Source of the DNA: Flavipsychrobacter stenotrophus
GTDB taxonomy: Bacteria > Bacteroidota > Bacteroidia > Chitinophagales > Chitinophagaceae
Reading direction: 5' to 3'
Assembly: GCA_947379685.1 (NCBI GenBank)
Contig: CANCOG010000284.1
Coordinates: forward strand, 1-6,613
Length of the DNA stretch: 6,613 bases
Shown here: one piece after another, positions 1-5,894 of the stretch
Layout: every line of letters starts with the position of its first letter
Numbering within the stretch: position 1 is the first letter of the stretch
Program-made: the position numbers and the translations under genes
Notes under the pieces: generated by a model
Seen by the model: the letters and a program-made list of their open reading frames with translations, nothing else
Told to the model about the DNA's origin: nothing
Database searches by the model: none

Positions 1-1008
1 TTCCAGTTTTTCTTCCAGTCGTGTGCTATGCCCATAAGCCACCAGTGGGTCAATAACACCATGTATCGTAAGAGTAGGCACGCAGGCAGAGGTTATATGC
101 TCAATGGGCGAACAGGCTTTGTATAGGTCGGGTAGCTGATGATAAGTGCCGCCAAAGTATTTTTCAATCACTTCGCACGAATTCATCACCAGTGGATTGG
201 CCGGGTTCTGGTAACCCCAGATCATATCTGCCGGGCCATAGAAATTAATAACCCCCTTTAGTCCACGTGCCCGCCCGCTGTATGCGACTGAAAGTGCTAT
301 TTGCGCACCAGCTGAACGCCCGAGCAAAACAAAATTATTAGTGTCTATGGTCCATTCTTCAGCATGCAATCTCAGGTATTCCATGGCGGCCAGTACGTCT
401 TCTTCTGGTGCCGGGCTGTGGCAATCAGGGGCAAGCCGATAGTCGATACTTGCTGAAACGTAGCCTGAGCCTGCCATCACGTAATTTAGTTCCGGCAATT
501 GTTCACGGTCGCCTCCGCTCCAGGAACCACCATGGACAACAATAAGGCAGGGGTGTTTGCCCTTTTCACAAGGAAGATAAACGTCTAGTTCTTGTGGTCC
601 CCGGATAGTCTTATTGTATTCTAAGGATTTTTTGTACGTCCTTCCAAATGTCATGGGATTTAAAGACTGCATCAAACTTAGTGGTACTGGTCGCTGTATC
701 GGCCGCTTTGTTTTTACTTTCTTGCCAAATGCATGCTCCAGTTCCTCTGGCAGTCTGGCGGCAATTACTGAGGCCCTTACAACAGGCGAAAGGAAAAGCA
801 ACAAGGCGGCGAACGCAACTATCGTGCCTTCTCTTTTGTATTTTTTTACCTTGTAGCCCCACAGCAGAAGGAACGTAGATAGGGTAATGGTAACCCACGG
901 AAATTCCGTAACAATAATTGCAATGTACCATAGGTGAAATTCCGGTGGGCGGATCACGCAAAGCAAGGATGAAAGCAAAAAGATGATTGCGATAACTAGT
1001 CGTACCAT
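1..1008 (-). CDS. Membrane-anchored alpha/beta-hydrolase, HSL/esterase type (partial, C-terminus beyond left edge)
   Basis: The minus strand is open from ATG at 1008 to the window edge, 336 codons without a stop. Residues 3-19, 26-50 and 61-80 are hydrophobic and look like three membrane segments, with a basic loop KVKKYKR at 53-59. The hydrolase domain starts near residue 135. It shows the oxyanion-hole motif HGGSW (159-163), the DYRLAP segment (189-194) typical of hormone-sensitive-lipase-like esterases, the nucleophile elbow GRSAG (230-234, Ser232), and a likely catalytic Asp320 in HGVIDPLV. The catalytic His should lie a few dozen residues further on, outside the window. Known members of this fold hydrolyse carboxyl esters; the substrate here cannot be told. 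By the positive-inside rule the basic loop would be cytoplasmic and the hydrolase domain periplasmic, but basic residues after the third segment (96-102) weaken that inference. The gene is divergent from the GbsR-type regulator. No Shine-Dalgarno and no earlier in-frame ATG were seen. Confidence 0.9.
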   Translation of the reverse strand, partial: MVRLVIAIIFLLSSLLCVIRPPEFHLWYIAIIVTEFPWVTITLSTFLLLWGYKVKKYKREGTIVAFAALLLFLSPVVRASVIAARLPEELEHAFGKKVKTKRPIQRPVPLSLMQSLNPMTFGRTYKKSLEYNKTIRGPQELDVYLPCEKGKHPCLIVVHGGSWSGGDREQLPELNYVMAGSGYVSASIDYRLAPDCHSPAPEEDVLAAMEYLRLHAEEWTIDTNNFVLLGRSAGAQIALSVAYSGRARGLKGVINFYGPADMIWGYQNPANPLVMNSCEVIEKYFGGTYHQLPDLYKACSPIEHITSACVPTLTIHGVIDPLVAYGHSTRLEEKLE

Positions 1009-1031
1009 GGTGAAGGCGCAGGCAAAGAATT

Positions 1032-1052
1032 TTTACCTGATGTGAAGGTAAA
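1032..1052. promoter_or_regulatory. Inverted repeat TTTACCT-N7-AGGTAAA in esterase leader
   Basis: A perfect 7-bp inverted repeat (1032-1038 and 1046-1052) with a 7-nt spacer ends 24 bp before the esterase start codon. It lies downstream of the candidate esterase promoter elements, so it could be a DNA operator or a small hairpin in the mRNA leader. Its half-site differs from the other repeats in this region. Its function is inferred from position only. Confidence 0.45.
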
Positions 1053-1066
1053 GAAATCGCTCAAAA

Positions 1067-1084
1067 ATAATTTTGCAAAATTAT
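1067..1084. promoter_or_regulatory. 18-bp perfect palindrome with opposed TAnnTTTG elements
   Basis: ATAATTTTGCAAAATTAT is its own reverse complement over 18 bp. It holds TAATTTTG, a match to the Bacteroidota -7 consensus TAnnTTTG, on both strands (plus 1068-1075; minus 1083-1076). A further minus-strand match, TATTTTTG, lies at 1069-1062 and would give the esterase a leader of roughly 50 nt. Good -33 elements at the right distance were not found for these, so which one is used is open. The symmetry also suits a dimeric regulator binding site between the two divergent genes. Confidence 0.5.
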
Positions 1085-1085
1085 C

Positions 1086-1103
1086 TTTCAGAAAATTTTG
1101 AAA
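1086..1103. promoter_or_regulatory. Candidate operator (TTTCA-N8-TGAAA), copy 1
   Basis: TTTCAGAAAATTTTGAAA is an inverted repeat with 5-bp arms and an 8-nt spacer. It covers the TTTTG (1096-1100) that serves as the -33 element of the regulator's promoter, so a bound protein would block RNA polymerase. A second copy with 15 of 18 bases identical lies at 1739-1756, upstream of the next gene. Two copies flanking a MarR-like regulator gene make this the best candidate for that regulator's own binding site. Confidence 0.5.
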
Positions 1104-1128
1104 GTTCAGGAATAAGACTTTATCTTTG
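1097..1128 (+). promoter_or_regulatory. Bacteroidota-type promoter of the GbsR-family gene
   Basis: TTTG at 1097-1100, a 20-bp spacer and TATCTTTG at 1121-1128 match the TTTG-N17-23-TAnnTTTG promoter described for Bacteroidota primary sigma factors. The -7 element ends only 4 bp before ATG at 1133, so the mRNA may start at or within a few bases of the start codon. Confidence 0.6.
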
Positions 1129-1132
1129 TGTT

Positions 1133-1639
1133 ATGAAACTGGACGAGGCAAAGCAACAATTTATACAAAACTGGGGAGTACTCGGAACCCAGTGGGGTAT
1201 TAACCGAACCATGGCCCAGATTCATGCACTATTATTGCTATCTATAGAGCCAATGAGCGCTGACGATATCATGAAGAGCCTGAAGATAAGCCGCGGCAAT
1301 ACCAACATGAATGTACGTGAATTGATGGACTGGGGTATTGTAGAAAAGATACTGAAGCCGGGTGAACGTAAAGAATTCTTCCTTGCAGAAAAAGATATAT
1401 GGTCAGTGGCCATGCGCATTATCAAGGAGCGGAAACGCAGGGAAGTAGAACCCATCATTAACGCCCTCGGGCAACTCAAGGACGTAGAAGTTGAGAAAGG
1501 CGATAAGGATGCAAAGCATTTTGTGGAGATGATCAGTGATATTCAAAAATTCGCCAATCAGGCCAGTAAGGGTGTCGATGGCCTTGTGAAAATGGATGAG
1601 CACTGGTTCACTGGGACGTTGTTAAAACTGTTTAAATAA
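1133..1639 (+). CDS. GbsR/MarR-family transcriptional regulator
   Basis: A 168-residue cytoplasmic winged-helix DNA-binding protein, recognised by its overall pattern: an N-terminal helix with FIQNWGVLGTQWGINR (10-25), a helix-turn-helix around residues 42-62 (SADDIMKSLKISRGNTNMNV onward), a short wing near 72-84 (GERKEFFLAEKD follows), and a basic helix KERKRR (98-103) leading into a helical C-terminal part suited to dimerisation. The length fits the family. Characterised members such as Bacillus GbsR repress osmoprotectant genes in response to choline; the ligand here is unknown. The reading frame stays open upstream to a TTG at 1073, but that codon lies in the palindrome upstream of the promoter, so ATG at 1133 is preferred. 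The gene is divergent from the esterase and followed by two small membrane-protein genes. An inverted repeat over its -33 element suggests autoregulation. Confidence 0.88.
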   Translation: MKLDEAKQQFIQNWGVLGTQWGINRTMAQIHALLLLSIEPMSADDIMKSLKISRGNTNMNVRELMDWGIVEKILKPGERKEFFLAEKDIWSVAMRIIKERKRREVEPIINALGQLKDVEVEKGDKDAKHFVEMISDIQKFANQASKGVDGLVKMDEHWFTGTLLKLFK

Positions 1640-1700
1640 CCCAACAGAAACATGGGCTCAAAGAAGCCAATAACAAAGAAACCATAAACAGTAAACCATT

Positions 1701-1727
1701 AAAAAACTCCGGTCTCCGGTTTTTTTT
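1701..1727 (+). terminator. Probable intrinsic terminator after the regulator gene
   Basis: A-run, CT, CCGG, TCT, CCGG, then eight T (1720-1727). The CCGG/CCGG stem can extend through A:T pairs between the A-run and the T-run, with a small CT bulge. The stem is short. It is also readable as a tandem heptamer CTCCGGT x2 (1707-1720). It starts 61 bp after the regulator's stop codon. Confidence 0.6.
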
Positions 1728-1738
1728 AGAAAAATAAA

Positions 1739-1756
1739 TTTCAAAAATTATTGAAA
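1739..1756. promoter_or_regulatory. Candidate operator (TTTCA-N8-TGAAA), copy 2
   Basis: TTTCAAAAATTATTGAAA has the same arms and spacing as the repeat at 1086-1103 and differs at three spacer positions. It lies 135 bp before the start codon of the 1892 gene, between the regulator's terminator and that gene. It carries ATTG in the position corresponding to the -33 element of copy 1, but no good TAnnTTTG follows at the expected distance. The rest of the 1640-1891 gap shows no convincing gene. Confidence 0.45.
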
Positions 1757-1891
1757 CTTCCAACAGTACAAAACATTCATAATGAACAGAAACAATCACT
1801 CTCCGCCTTAAATCATGAACTCCAATAGGGTAGCGCCCTTCCTCAACAAAAATCAGACACAATTTTTAATCAATCACTAAAAACTTTTTTT

Positions 1892-2302
1892 ATGAATTAC
1901 ATAATTGGTTTGTATACGGCTTACATGCTAATCACTGTTGCGCTCACCATTTGGGTGGCCCATACACTATTCAAGAACGGTCAGGTGTTCCTGCTCGACA
2001 TTTTCCATGGCAACGAGCTACTGAGTACCGCTGTTAATAACTTGCTTTGGGTAGGCTTCTACCTCGTCAATATCGGATATGCTGTATACACCCTGAAAAC
2101 ATACGATTTAGTGAGAGACGGCCGCGAATTAATTGAAGTCCTTAGCATAAAGACCGGAGCCATTATTTTGATTCTCGGCTGTATGCACTTCATGAACATG
2201 TTCATCTTTTTCAGACTCCGTAAACGCGCCCTTCTCGAAAAGGACAATCTCCATTACGACTATCGGGTAGACCCCGAAAACCTTGCCGGTAAAGGAATGT
2301 AG
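1892..2302 (+). CDS. Small integral membrane protein, unknown function (3 TM)
   Basis: A 136-residue protein I do not recognise as a named family. Three hydrophobic stretches at about 4-27, 46-68 and 87-107 would span the inner membrane. The third contains MHFMNMF (98-104) and is followed by a basic cluster RLRKR (108-112), which by the positive-inside rule puts the polar tail (113-136) in the cytoplasm. There is no signal peptide, lipobox or enzyme motif. The start is ATG at 1892, preceded by an A/T-rich stretch without Shine-Dalgarno, as is common in Bacteroidota. The upstream gap holds a near-copy of the inverted repeat found in the GbsR-type regulator's promoter, so regulation by that protein is the most reasonable guess. 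A strong terminator follows the gene. Confidence 0.8.
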   Translation: MNYIIGLYTAYMLITVALTIWVAHTLFKNGQVFLLDIFHGNELLSTAVNNLLWVGFYLVNIGYAVYTLKTYDLVRDGRELIEVLSIKTGAIILILGCMHFMNMFIFFRLRKRALLEKDNLHYDYRVDPENLAGKGM

Positions 2303-2323
2303 TACAAATTCAGATCCAATTAG

Positions 2324-2353
2324 AACAGGGCAGTCGCAGCTGCCCTGTTTTTT
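2324..2353 (+). terminator. Strong intrinsic terminator
   Basis: AACAGGGCAG (2324-2333), a 6-nt loop, and CTGCCCTGTT (2340-2349) form a perfect 10-bp stem running into six T (2348-2353). It begins 21 bp after the stop of the 1892 gene and ends only 12 bp before the start of the next gene. Confidence 0.92.
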
Positions 2354-2365
2354 AAAAATGAATTC

Positions 2366-2809
2366 ATGAAACAACTATTGTTATACAAGCAATTAGATTT
2401 GGTGGCTCAGCTAATAACCATCATTGTCTCGATTATCATTACAGAATCGAGTAAAGACCATTTCGCCTTTATCATTATTTATATCGCGGTGTGTTTGGTT
2501 CAATTAGTCAGCTGTTTGCTGAACCGCTTGTTTTTGCCTCGTCGGCTGCGTGTCCAAAGTAGGCGATTTTCCGAAATTTTTCTGCTCATGATTTGGTCTG
2601 CATTGCTAGTTTTTGTCACAGGCTATTATAACCCTATCGTAATGTTTATCGCAGGAGTTATCTTACTACCATCTCCTTTTTTTGCGATCATATATCTGGT
2701 AAATTCAGTTCAGGAAGTACGGGTAATACGAAGGTGGATTCAACATGGATTGGGACTGAATCTGTTCCCTGAAAATCAAAACCCCGGGCCGCATATCGAA
2801 AACGAATGA
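2366..2809 (+). CDS. Small integral membrane protein, unknown function (4 TM)
   Basis: A 147-residue protein with no family I recognise. Hydrophobic segments at about 10-26, 33-53, 69-86 and 90-112 suggest four membrane helices. A strongly basic loop (RLFLPRRLRVQSRR, 54-67) lies between helices 2 and 3 and probably faces the cytoplasm, as do both ends. The C-terminal tail is polar (VRVIRRW, then a proline- and asparagine-rich end). The start is the second ATG in ATGAATTCATG: the one at 2358 runs into TGA after three codons. A strong terminator ends 12 bp upstream and no promoter was seen between, so expression would need readthrough or a promoter placed upstream of that hairpin. The last codons form the left arm of the downstream terminator hairpin. 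Confidence 0.75.
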   Translation: MKQLLLYKQLDLVAQLITIIVSIIITESSKDHFAFIIIYIAVCLVQLVSCLLNRLFLPRRLRVQSRRFSEIFLLMIWSALLVFVTGYYNPIVMFIAGVILLPSPFFAIIYLVNSVQEVRVIRRWIQHGLGLNLFPENQNPGPHIENE

Positions 2810-2833
2810 GCCCGGGGTTAACTATATTTTTTT
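2780..2833. terminator. GC-rich hairpin between convergent genes, probably bidirectional terminator
   Basis: AACCCCGGGC (2780-2789) pairs with GCCCGGGGTT (2810-2819), a perfect 10-bp stem with a 20-nt loop. On the plus strand a seven-T run follows at 2827-2833, set 7 bp off the stem, which is looser than usual. On the minus strand the stem is followed by TTTGATTTTC, so it can also serve the convergent peroxidase gene. The left arm and loop are the final codons and stop of the 2366 gene. Confidence 0.7.
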
Positions 2834-2868
2834 GGCCAAAAGGTTATAACAAGCGGCCGTACTAAAAC

Positions 2869-3411
2869 TTATTTTTTCTCAATTGCAGCAATGAGCTTAG
2901 CATCGTCTGGCTTAACAGAAGAAGGGTACATTTCAACAAGGTGCCCCTTTTCATCTAACAGGTATTTTTGGAAATTCCATTTTACTTCGCTGTCCATTAC
3001 ACCATTGTAAATTTTCTTGGTCAACCACAAATAGATATCGTGGGTATCATCGCCCTTAACAGAGATCTTTGCAGCCATTGGGAACGACACACCATAATTT
3101 TTCAGGCAGAACTGCTCTATTTCTCCATTAGTTCCAGGCTCCTGCGAGCCGAAATTATTAGCAGGGAAGCCAACAATCACCAGCTTGCCTTTGTATTTCT
3201 TGCTTAGCTTTTCGAGTCCCTCATACTGTGGAGTGTAGCCGCATTTTGAGGCTGTATTCACGATCAGTATTTTCTTGCCCTTGAATTGCGCAAAATCAAT
3301 TTTACCTCCGCTCAGGTCTTCAACCTTGAATTCATAAATCGTTTTTGGCACATCACTTTTTGGTGCTGGCGTAAACAGAAAGGACATTAATAACATTACA
3401 CTGTAGATCAT
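2869..3411 (-). CDS. Exported Cys-type glutathione peroxidase (probably thioredoxin-dependent)
   Basis: Members of this family reduce hydrogen peroxide and organic hydroperoxides. From ATG at 3411 the protein has 180 residues. A hydrophobic start (IYSVMLLMSFLF) followed by TPAPKS looks like a signal peptide without a lipobox Cys, so the enzyme is probably periplasmic. The GPx fold shows the active-site segment NTASKCGYTPQY (peroxidatic Cys57), GFPANNFGSQEPG (Gln90 of the tetrad) and KWNFQKYLLD (Trp145, Asn146). Cys replaces selenocysteine. Cys102 in EQFCLKNYGVSFP sits where two-Cys members carry the resolving cysteine, which points to thioredoxin rather than glutathione as reductant. The frame stays open to a TTG at 3432 (187 residues), but that codon lies inside a plausible -7 element, so ATG is preferred; the TTG start would add a Lys to the signal peptide. 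The gene converges on the 2366 membrane-protein gene. Confidence 0.9.
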   Translation of the reverse strand: MIYSVMLLMSFLFTPAPKSDVPKTIYEFKVEDLSGGKIDFAQFKGKKILIVNTASKCGYTPQYEGLEKLSKKYKGKLVIVGFPANNFGSQEPGTNGEIEQFCLKNYGVSFPMAAKISVKGDDTHDIYLWLTKKIYNGVMDSEVKWNFQKYLLDEKGHLVEMYPSSVKPDDAKLIAAIEKK

Positions 3412-3428
3412 CGTTATAGTTTTATAGT

Positions 3429-3455
3429 GCAATTTAGGGGTTTATTCAGTAACAA
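3429..3455 (-). promoter_or_regulatory. Possible promoter of the peroxidase gene
   Basis: On the minus strand, TTG at 3455-3453, a 16-bp spacer and TAAATTGC at 3436-3429 approximate the Bacteroidota promoter, with one T missing from the TTTG part of the -7 element. It would give a leader of roughly 10-14 nt before ATG at 3411. The rest of 3433-3557 shows no gene and no clear terminator for the GT2 gene. Confidence 0.35.
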
Positions 3456-3557
3456 TGCTCAGGTTGAATTAGTCTGGTGCTGTTCGTAGGTTTGTGTATC
3501 CTTACTATTTTAAATGAGTCTTTTGCCGTTATCTGGGGAGCAGCATCAATTATATGG

Positions 3558-4535
3558 TCAATTGGTATTCACTACTTGTTTGGAGAATATCGATTTTAAT
3601 TTAACCACTGCTACCGGCCCCAGGATTTTTGTGAGTGCCTTGAACACCTTTCCTCCATTAATGTCTACCGGCCAGTATACTTTTTTTGACCAGTTTAGAA
3701 ATTCGAGAGCTACGTCAGGCTCTATGTTCCGGAAAAGGCGCCATTGGTTGAAAAAATTAAGGCTGAGTGCTTTTTTGTATTCAATATCGTTTAGCCGATA
3801 CTTTTTGAGGTCTTCAAAATAGTTGATTCTAAGCGATAGCATAGCTTCCAGCTTTGCCCTTGAATTACGGCTCCCAACCCTGTTATCAAGTGAGTGGATC
3901 CGATTGTAGGCCAGTGTACCATCGTTAATAGCCAGTAGCTTCATGCCCTCAAAAAAGCCTCGCATCATCAATTCTACATCCTGATTAATAATGAGTGACT
4001 CGTCATATCCGCCCAGATTCGTCAAAAAGTCTTTTCTCCAGATCACCGTTATGGGTGGTAGGTAATATCCACGGAGATAGTTGACAAGGTGGGTTTTTTC
4101 ACTGTCTGGTTGGGTAAGCAGGGGGTATTTGTGTTTAAATGCGATGCTTTCGATCGTAAATGCGCCATCGGAGCGGAATGCTTCGTAAGCACCATAGCAC
4201 GCAGTAACTGTTGGTTGCTGGTCTAATAGTTCAATTTTCTTCTTAAAGTATTTTTCGCCTATCAGGTCATCGGAATCAAGGAACAGAACATACTTGCCCT
4301 TTGCATGTTGTAAGCCCGTATTACGGGCAGCAGGGGCTCCCTTGCGGGGATTCTGTAAATAGATCACATCAGGATAAGAAGCTTTGATAAAATCCTCAGT
4401 GCCGTCATCGGAACGGTCGTCAACGACAATCGTTTCGAATGCGACACCTGGATGGAGTTGCGGAGCAACCGAGTCCAGTGTGTATTTAACAAGGTCTCTG
4501 CGGTTATAGGTAGGGATAATGATACTTAAATCCAT
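3558..4535 (-). CDS. Glycosyltransferase family 2 (GT-A fold)
   Basis: A 325-residue cytoplasmic enzyme that would transfer a sugar from a nucleotide donor, probably onto a lipid-linked glycan. The GT-A domain is clear: SIIIPTYNRRDLV at the start (4-16), VVDDRSDDGT (37-46) for nucleotide binding, GAPAARNTGL (66-75), and the metal-binding DXD-type FLDSDD (85-90). NQDVEL (184-189) takes the place of the usual acceptor-side ED motif, with Asp186 as the probable catalytic base and Gln in place of Glu. The C-terminal third (about 215-325) is variable and has no membrane segment. Sugar and acceptor specificity cannot be read. The gene lies 78 bp downstream of the GT4 gene on the same strand, and both follow an asparagine synthase gene, so it is probably the last gene of a polysaccharide operon; the convincing motifs make the family call safe. 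Confidence 0.92.
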   Translation of the reverse strand: MDLSIIIPTYNRRDLVKYTLDSVAPQLHPGVAFETIVVDDRSDDGTEDFIKASYPDVIYLQNPRKGAPAARNTGLQHAKGKYVLFLDSDDLIGEKYFKKKIELLDQQPTVTACYGAYEAFRSDGAFTIESIAFKHKYPLLTQPDSEKTHLVNYLRGYYLPPITVIWRKDFLTNLGGYDESLIINQDVELMMRGFFEGMKLLAINDGTLAYNRIHSLDNRVGSRNSRAKLEAMLSLRINYFEDLKKYRLNDIEYKKALSLNFFNQWRLFRNIEPDVALEFLNWSKKVYWPVDINGGKVFKALTKILGPVAVVKLKSIFSKQVVNTN

Positions 4536-4613
4536 TCGGTGAATTTAATCGCAATTTACAAAATGTGCAGCCAACCCGCGGTGGAATACATACACGACAC
4601 CGTTACAAATTGA

Positions 4614-5864
4614 TTATTTCTTCTTTCCACTTTCCAAACAATCTTCGAATATCTGGTATAGTTTTTTTGCGTTGTCGGCAAAACTGCCCCACTCATTTAC
4701 CATAAAATTACGGGCACGGTTACCAATTTCTTTGCGCATTTCAGGATCGTTGACCAGCGCAAGCAAATTTTCAAAAATCAGCTGTGGCTGTTTTGGCGGA
4801 ATCATGATGCCGTTGACACCATTGGTGATGAGTTCCGGGTGGCCACCTACATTTGTTGTTACAACTGGTATGCCTGTGGACATAGCCTCAGCAACTGCAT
4901 TTGCAATACCCTCTGAGTGCGATGGCAGGCAAAAAATATCGGCAGCGGCATATATTCTTGCCATTTCACCGGGGGCAATTGACCCCATATCTATGAATTG
5001 ATCGTTGAGCGACCTTTTTGCCACCTCTTCAGGTAAATTAACATTGCTATGTCCTGAATAAATTCCTACTAACACGAAGTTAGGGTTAACACCTTTCAGC
5101 TTTTCCAGAGCATCCAGGAGATCTACCCAGCCCTTCAAAACAATAGCGGTTCCTACGCAAAGTACCACGATCTTATCCTGAGGGAATTTGTATTCAGTCC
5201 TGATTTCTCGCTTTTCTGCAGGTGACACAGGTTTGAACAAGTTGTATTCGACGCCTCTTCTCACCACATGATAAGCTAGCTTCTTACCAAGTTGCCTGTT
5301 ACCTTCTTCGGCAAGGTTTTTTGCTACTGCCATCCTCAGGTCCGCTCCCTCCCATGTTTCCCGGAATTGATCAAGGTTAGCTTCGCTTTTTTGGGGTAAG
5401 ATCAAGATATCGTCACCAATTGCCAAAACTGCTGATTTTATACCTAATATCCGGGCTGCCCTCTGTACAAGAAGGGACTCGGGCAACCATTGTGAATAAA
5501 AGATATCAGTAGCGGGATCGAGCTTAATATTATTTGTTTTAAAAAACTGTACTACTGCCTTAACATAGCTTGTTTCATAAGTTACTTTGAACAGGCTATA
5601 TGGCTTCATATTAGGCCAGCGCGGGTGGTACACTTTTACCCCATCGTATTCGCGCTGCAATGGGTAATTTAATTTTGCAAACTGCAGCCAATGACTATGA
5701 AGGTAATAAAATGGGAAAATTGGAGTCCATGGAATGGGCTGAATGACTTTTAATTCTACGTCATAGTGCTGCAGCCCTTTATATTGCCTGTGGGCAAAAA
5801 TGCCGTTATTGTTCTTTCCGGGAAGGTCAATCGGGTAAAATGATGGGAAAGCCCAGATTCTCAT
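4614..5864 (-). CDS. Glycosyltransferase family 4 (GT-B fold)
   Basis: A 416-residue retaining glycosyltransferase of the GT-B type, cytoplasmic or loosely membrane-associated. The N-terminal domain opens with MRIWAFPSFYP and GIFAHRQ (21-27). The C-terminal donor-binding domain shows GVEYNLFKP (204-212), VVLCVGTAIVLKGWVDLLDA (233-252), and the signature SEGIANAVAEAMSTGIPVV, in which Glu318 and Glu326 form the EX7E pair, followed by GGHPELITNGVNGIMIPP (340-357). The first Gly-rich motif is unusual: Lys244 is kept, but the Arg that commonly follows the Gly in GT4 enzymes (VGR...KG) is Thr239 here. Length is normal for the family. ATG at 5864 lies 30 bp after the asparagine synthase stop, so the two are probably cotranscribed. 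Donor and acceptor are unknown; the context suggests exopolysaccharide or surface-glycan assembly. Confidence 0.92.
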   Translation of the reverse strand: MRIWAFPSFYPIDLPGKNNNGIFAHRQYKGLQHYDVELKVIQPIPWTPIFPFYYLHSHWLQFAKLNYPLQREYDGVKVYHPRWPNMKPYSLFKVTYETSYVKAVVQFFKTNNIKLDPATDIFYSQWLPESLLVQRAARILGIKSAVLAIGDDILILPQKSEANLDQFRETWEGADLRMAVAKNLAEEGNRQLGKKLAYHVVRRGVEYNLFKPVSPAEKREIRTEYKFPQDKIVVLCVGTAIVLKGWVDLLDALEKLKGVNPNFVLVGIYSGHSNVNLPEEVAKRSLNDQFIDMGSIAPGEMARIYAAADIFCLPSHSEGIANAVAEAMSTGIPVVTTNVGGHPELITNGVNGIMIPPKQPQLIFENLLALVNDPEMRKEIGNRARNFMVNEWGSFADNAKKLYQIFEDCLESGKKK

Positions 5865-5894
5865 TGAAGTAGATTTATTGAATACGGTAGTCCG

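Noticed and set aside
611..961. Minus-strand 116-codon open frame inside the esterase gene
   Set aside because: It is a shifted frame of the esterase coding sequence, which is open over all 336 codons and carries the hydrolase motifs.
1073..1132. Upstream extension of the regulator from a TTG codon (20 extra residues)
   Set aside because: The TTG lies inside the 18-bp palindrome and the added codons run through the promoter and operator; the ATG at 1133 begins exactly where family similarity starts.
1827..1839. AGGG-N5-CCCT mini-hairpin in the 1892 leader
   Set aside because: The four-pair stem is too weak and short to call structure.
1632..1862. Minus-strand 76-codon open frame in the gap after the regulator
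   Set aside because: It crosses the terminator, overlaps the regulator's end, has no family resemblance, and the composition looks like non-coding AT-rich DNA read backwards.
1815..1880. Short plus-strand frame of 21 codons just before the 1892 gene, a possible leader peptide
   Set aside because: No codon pattern, ribosome site or attenuator hairpin supports it; a frame of this size is expected by chance.
2830..2841. TTTTGGCCAAAA, a perfect 12-bp palindrome after the hairpin
   Set aside because: It has no loop to form a useful hairpin, no partner copy and no promoter near it; it is probably a by-product of the T-run and A-run.
4672..5001. Plus-strand 109-codon open frame
   Set aside because: It is antisense to the GT4 gene over its EX7E region, with no recognisable protein features.
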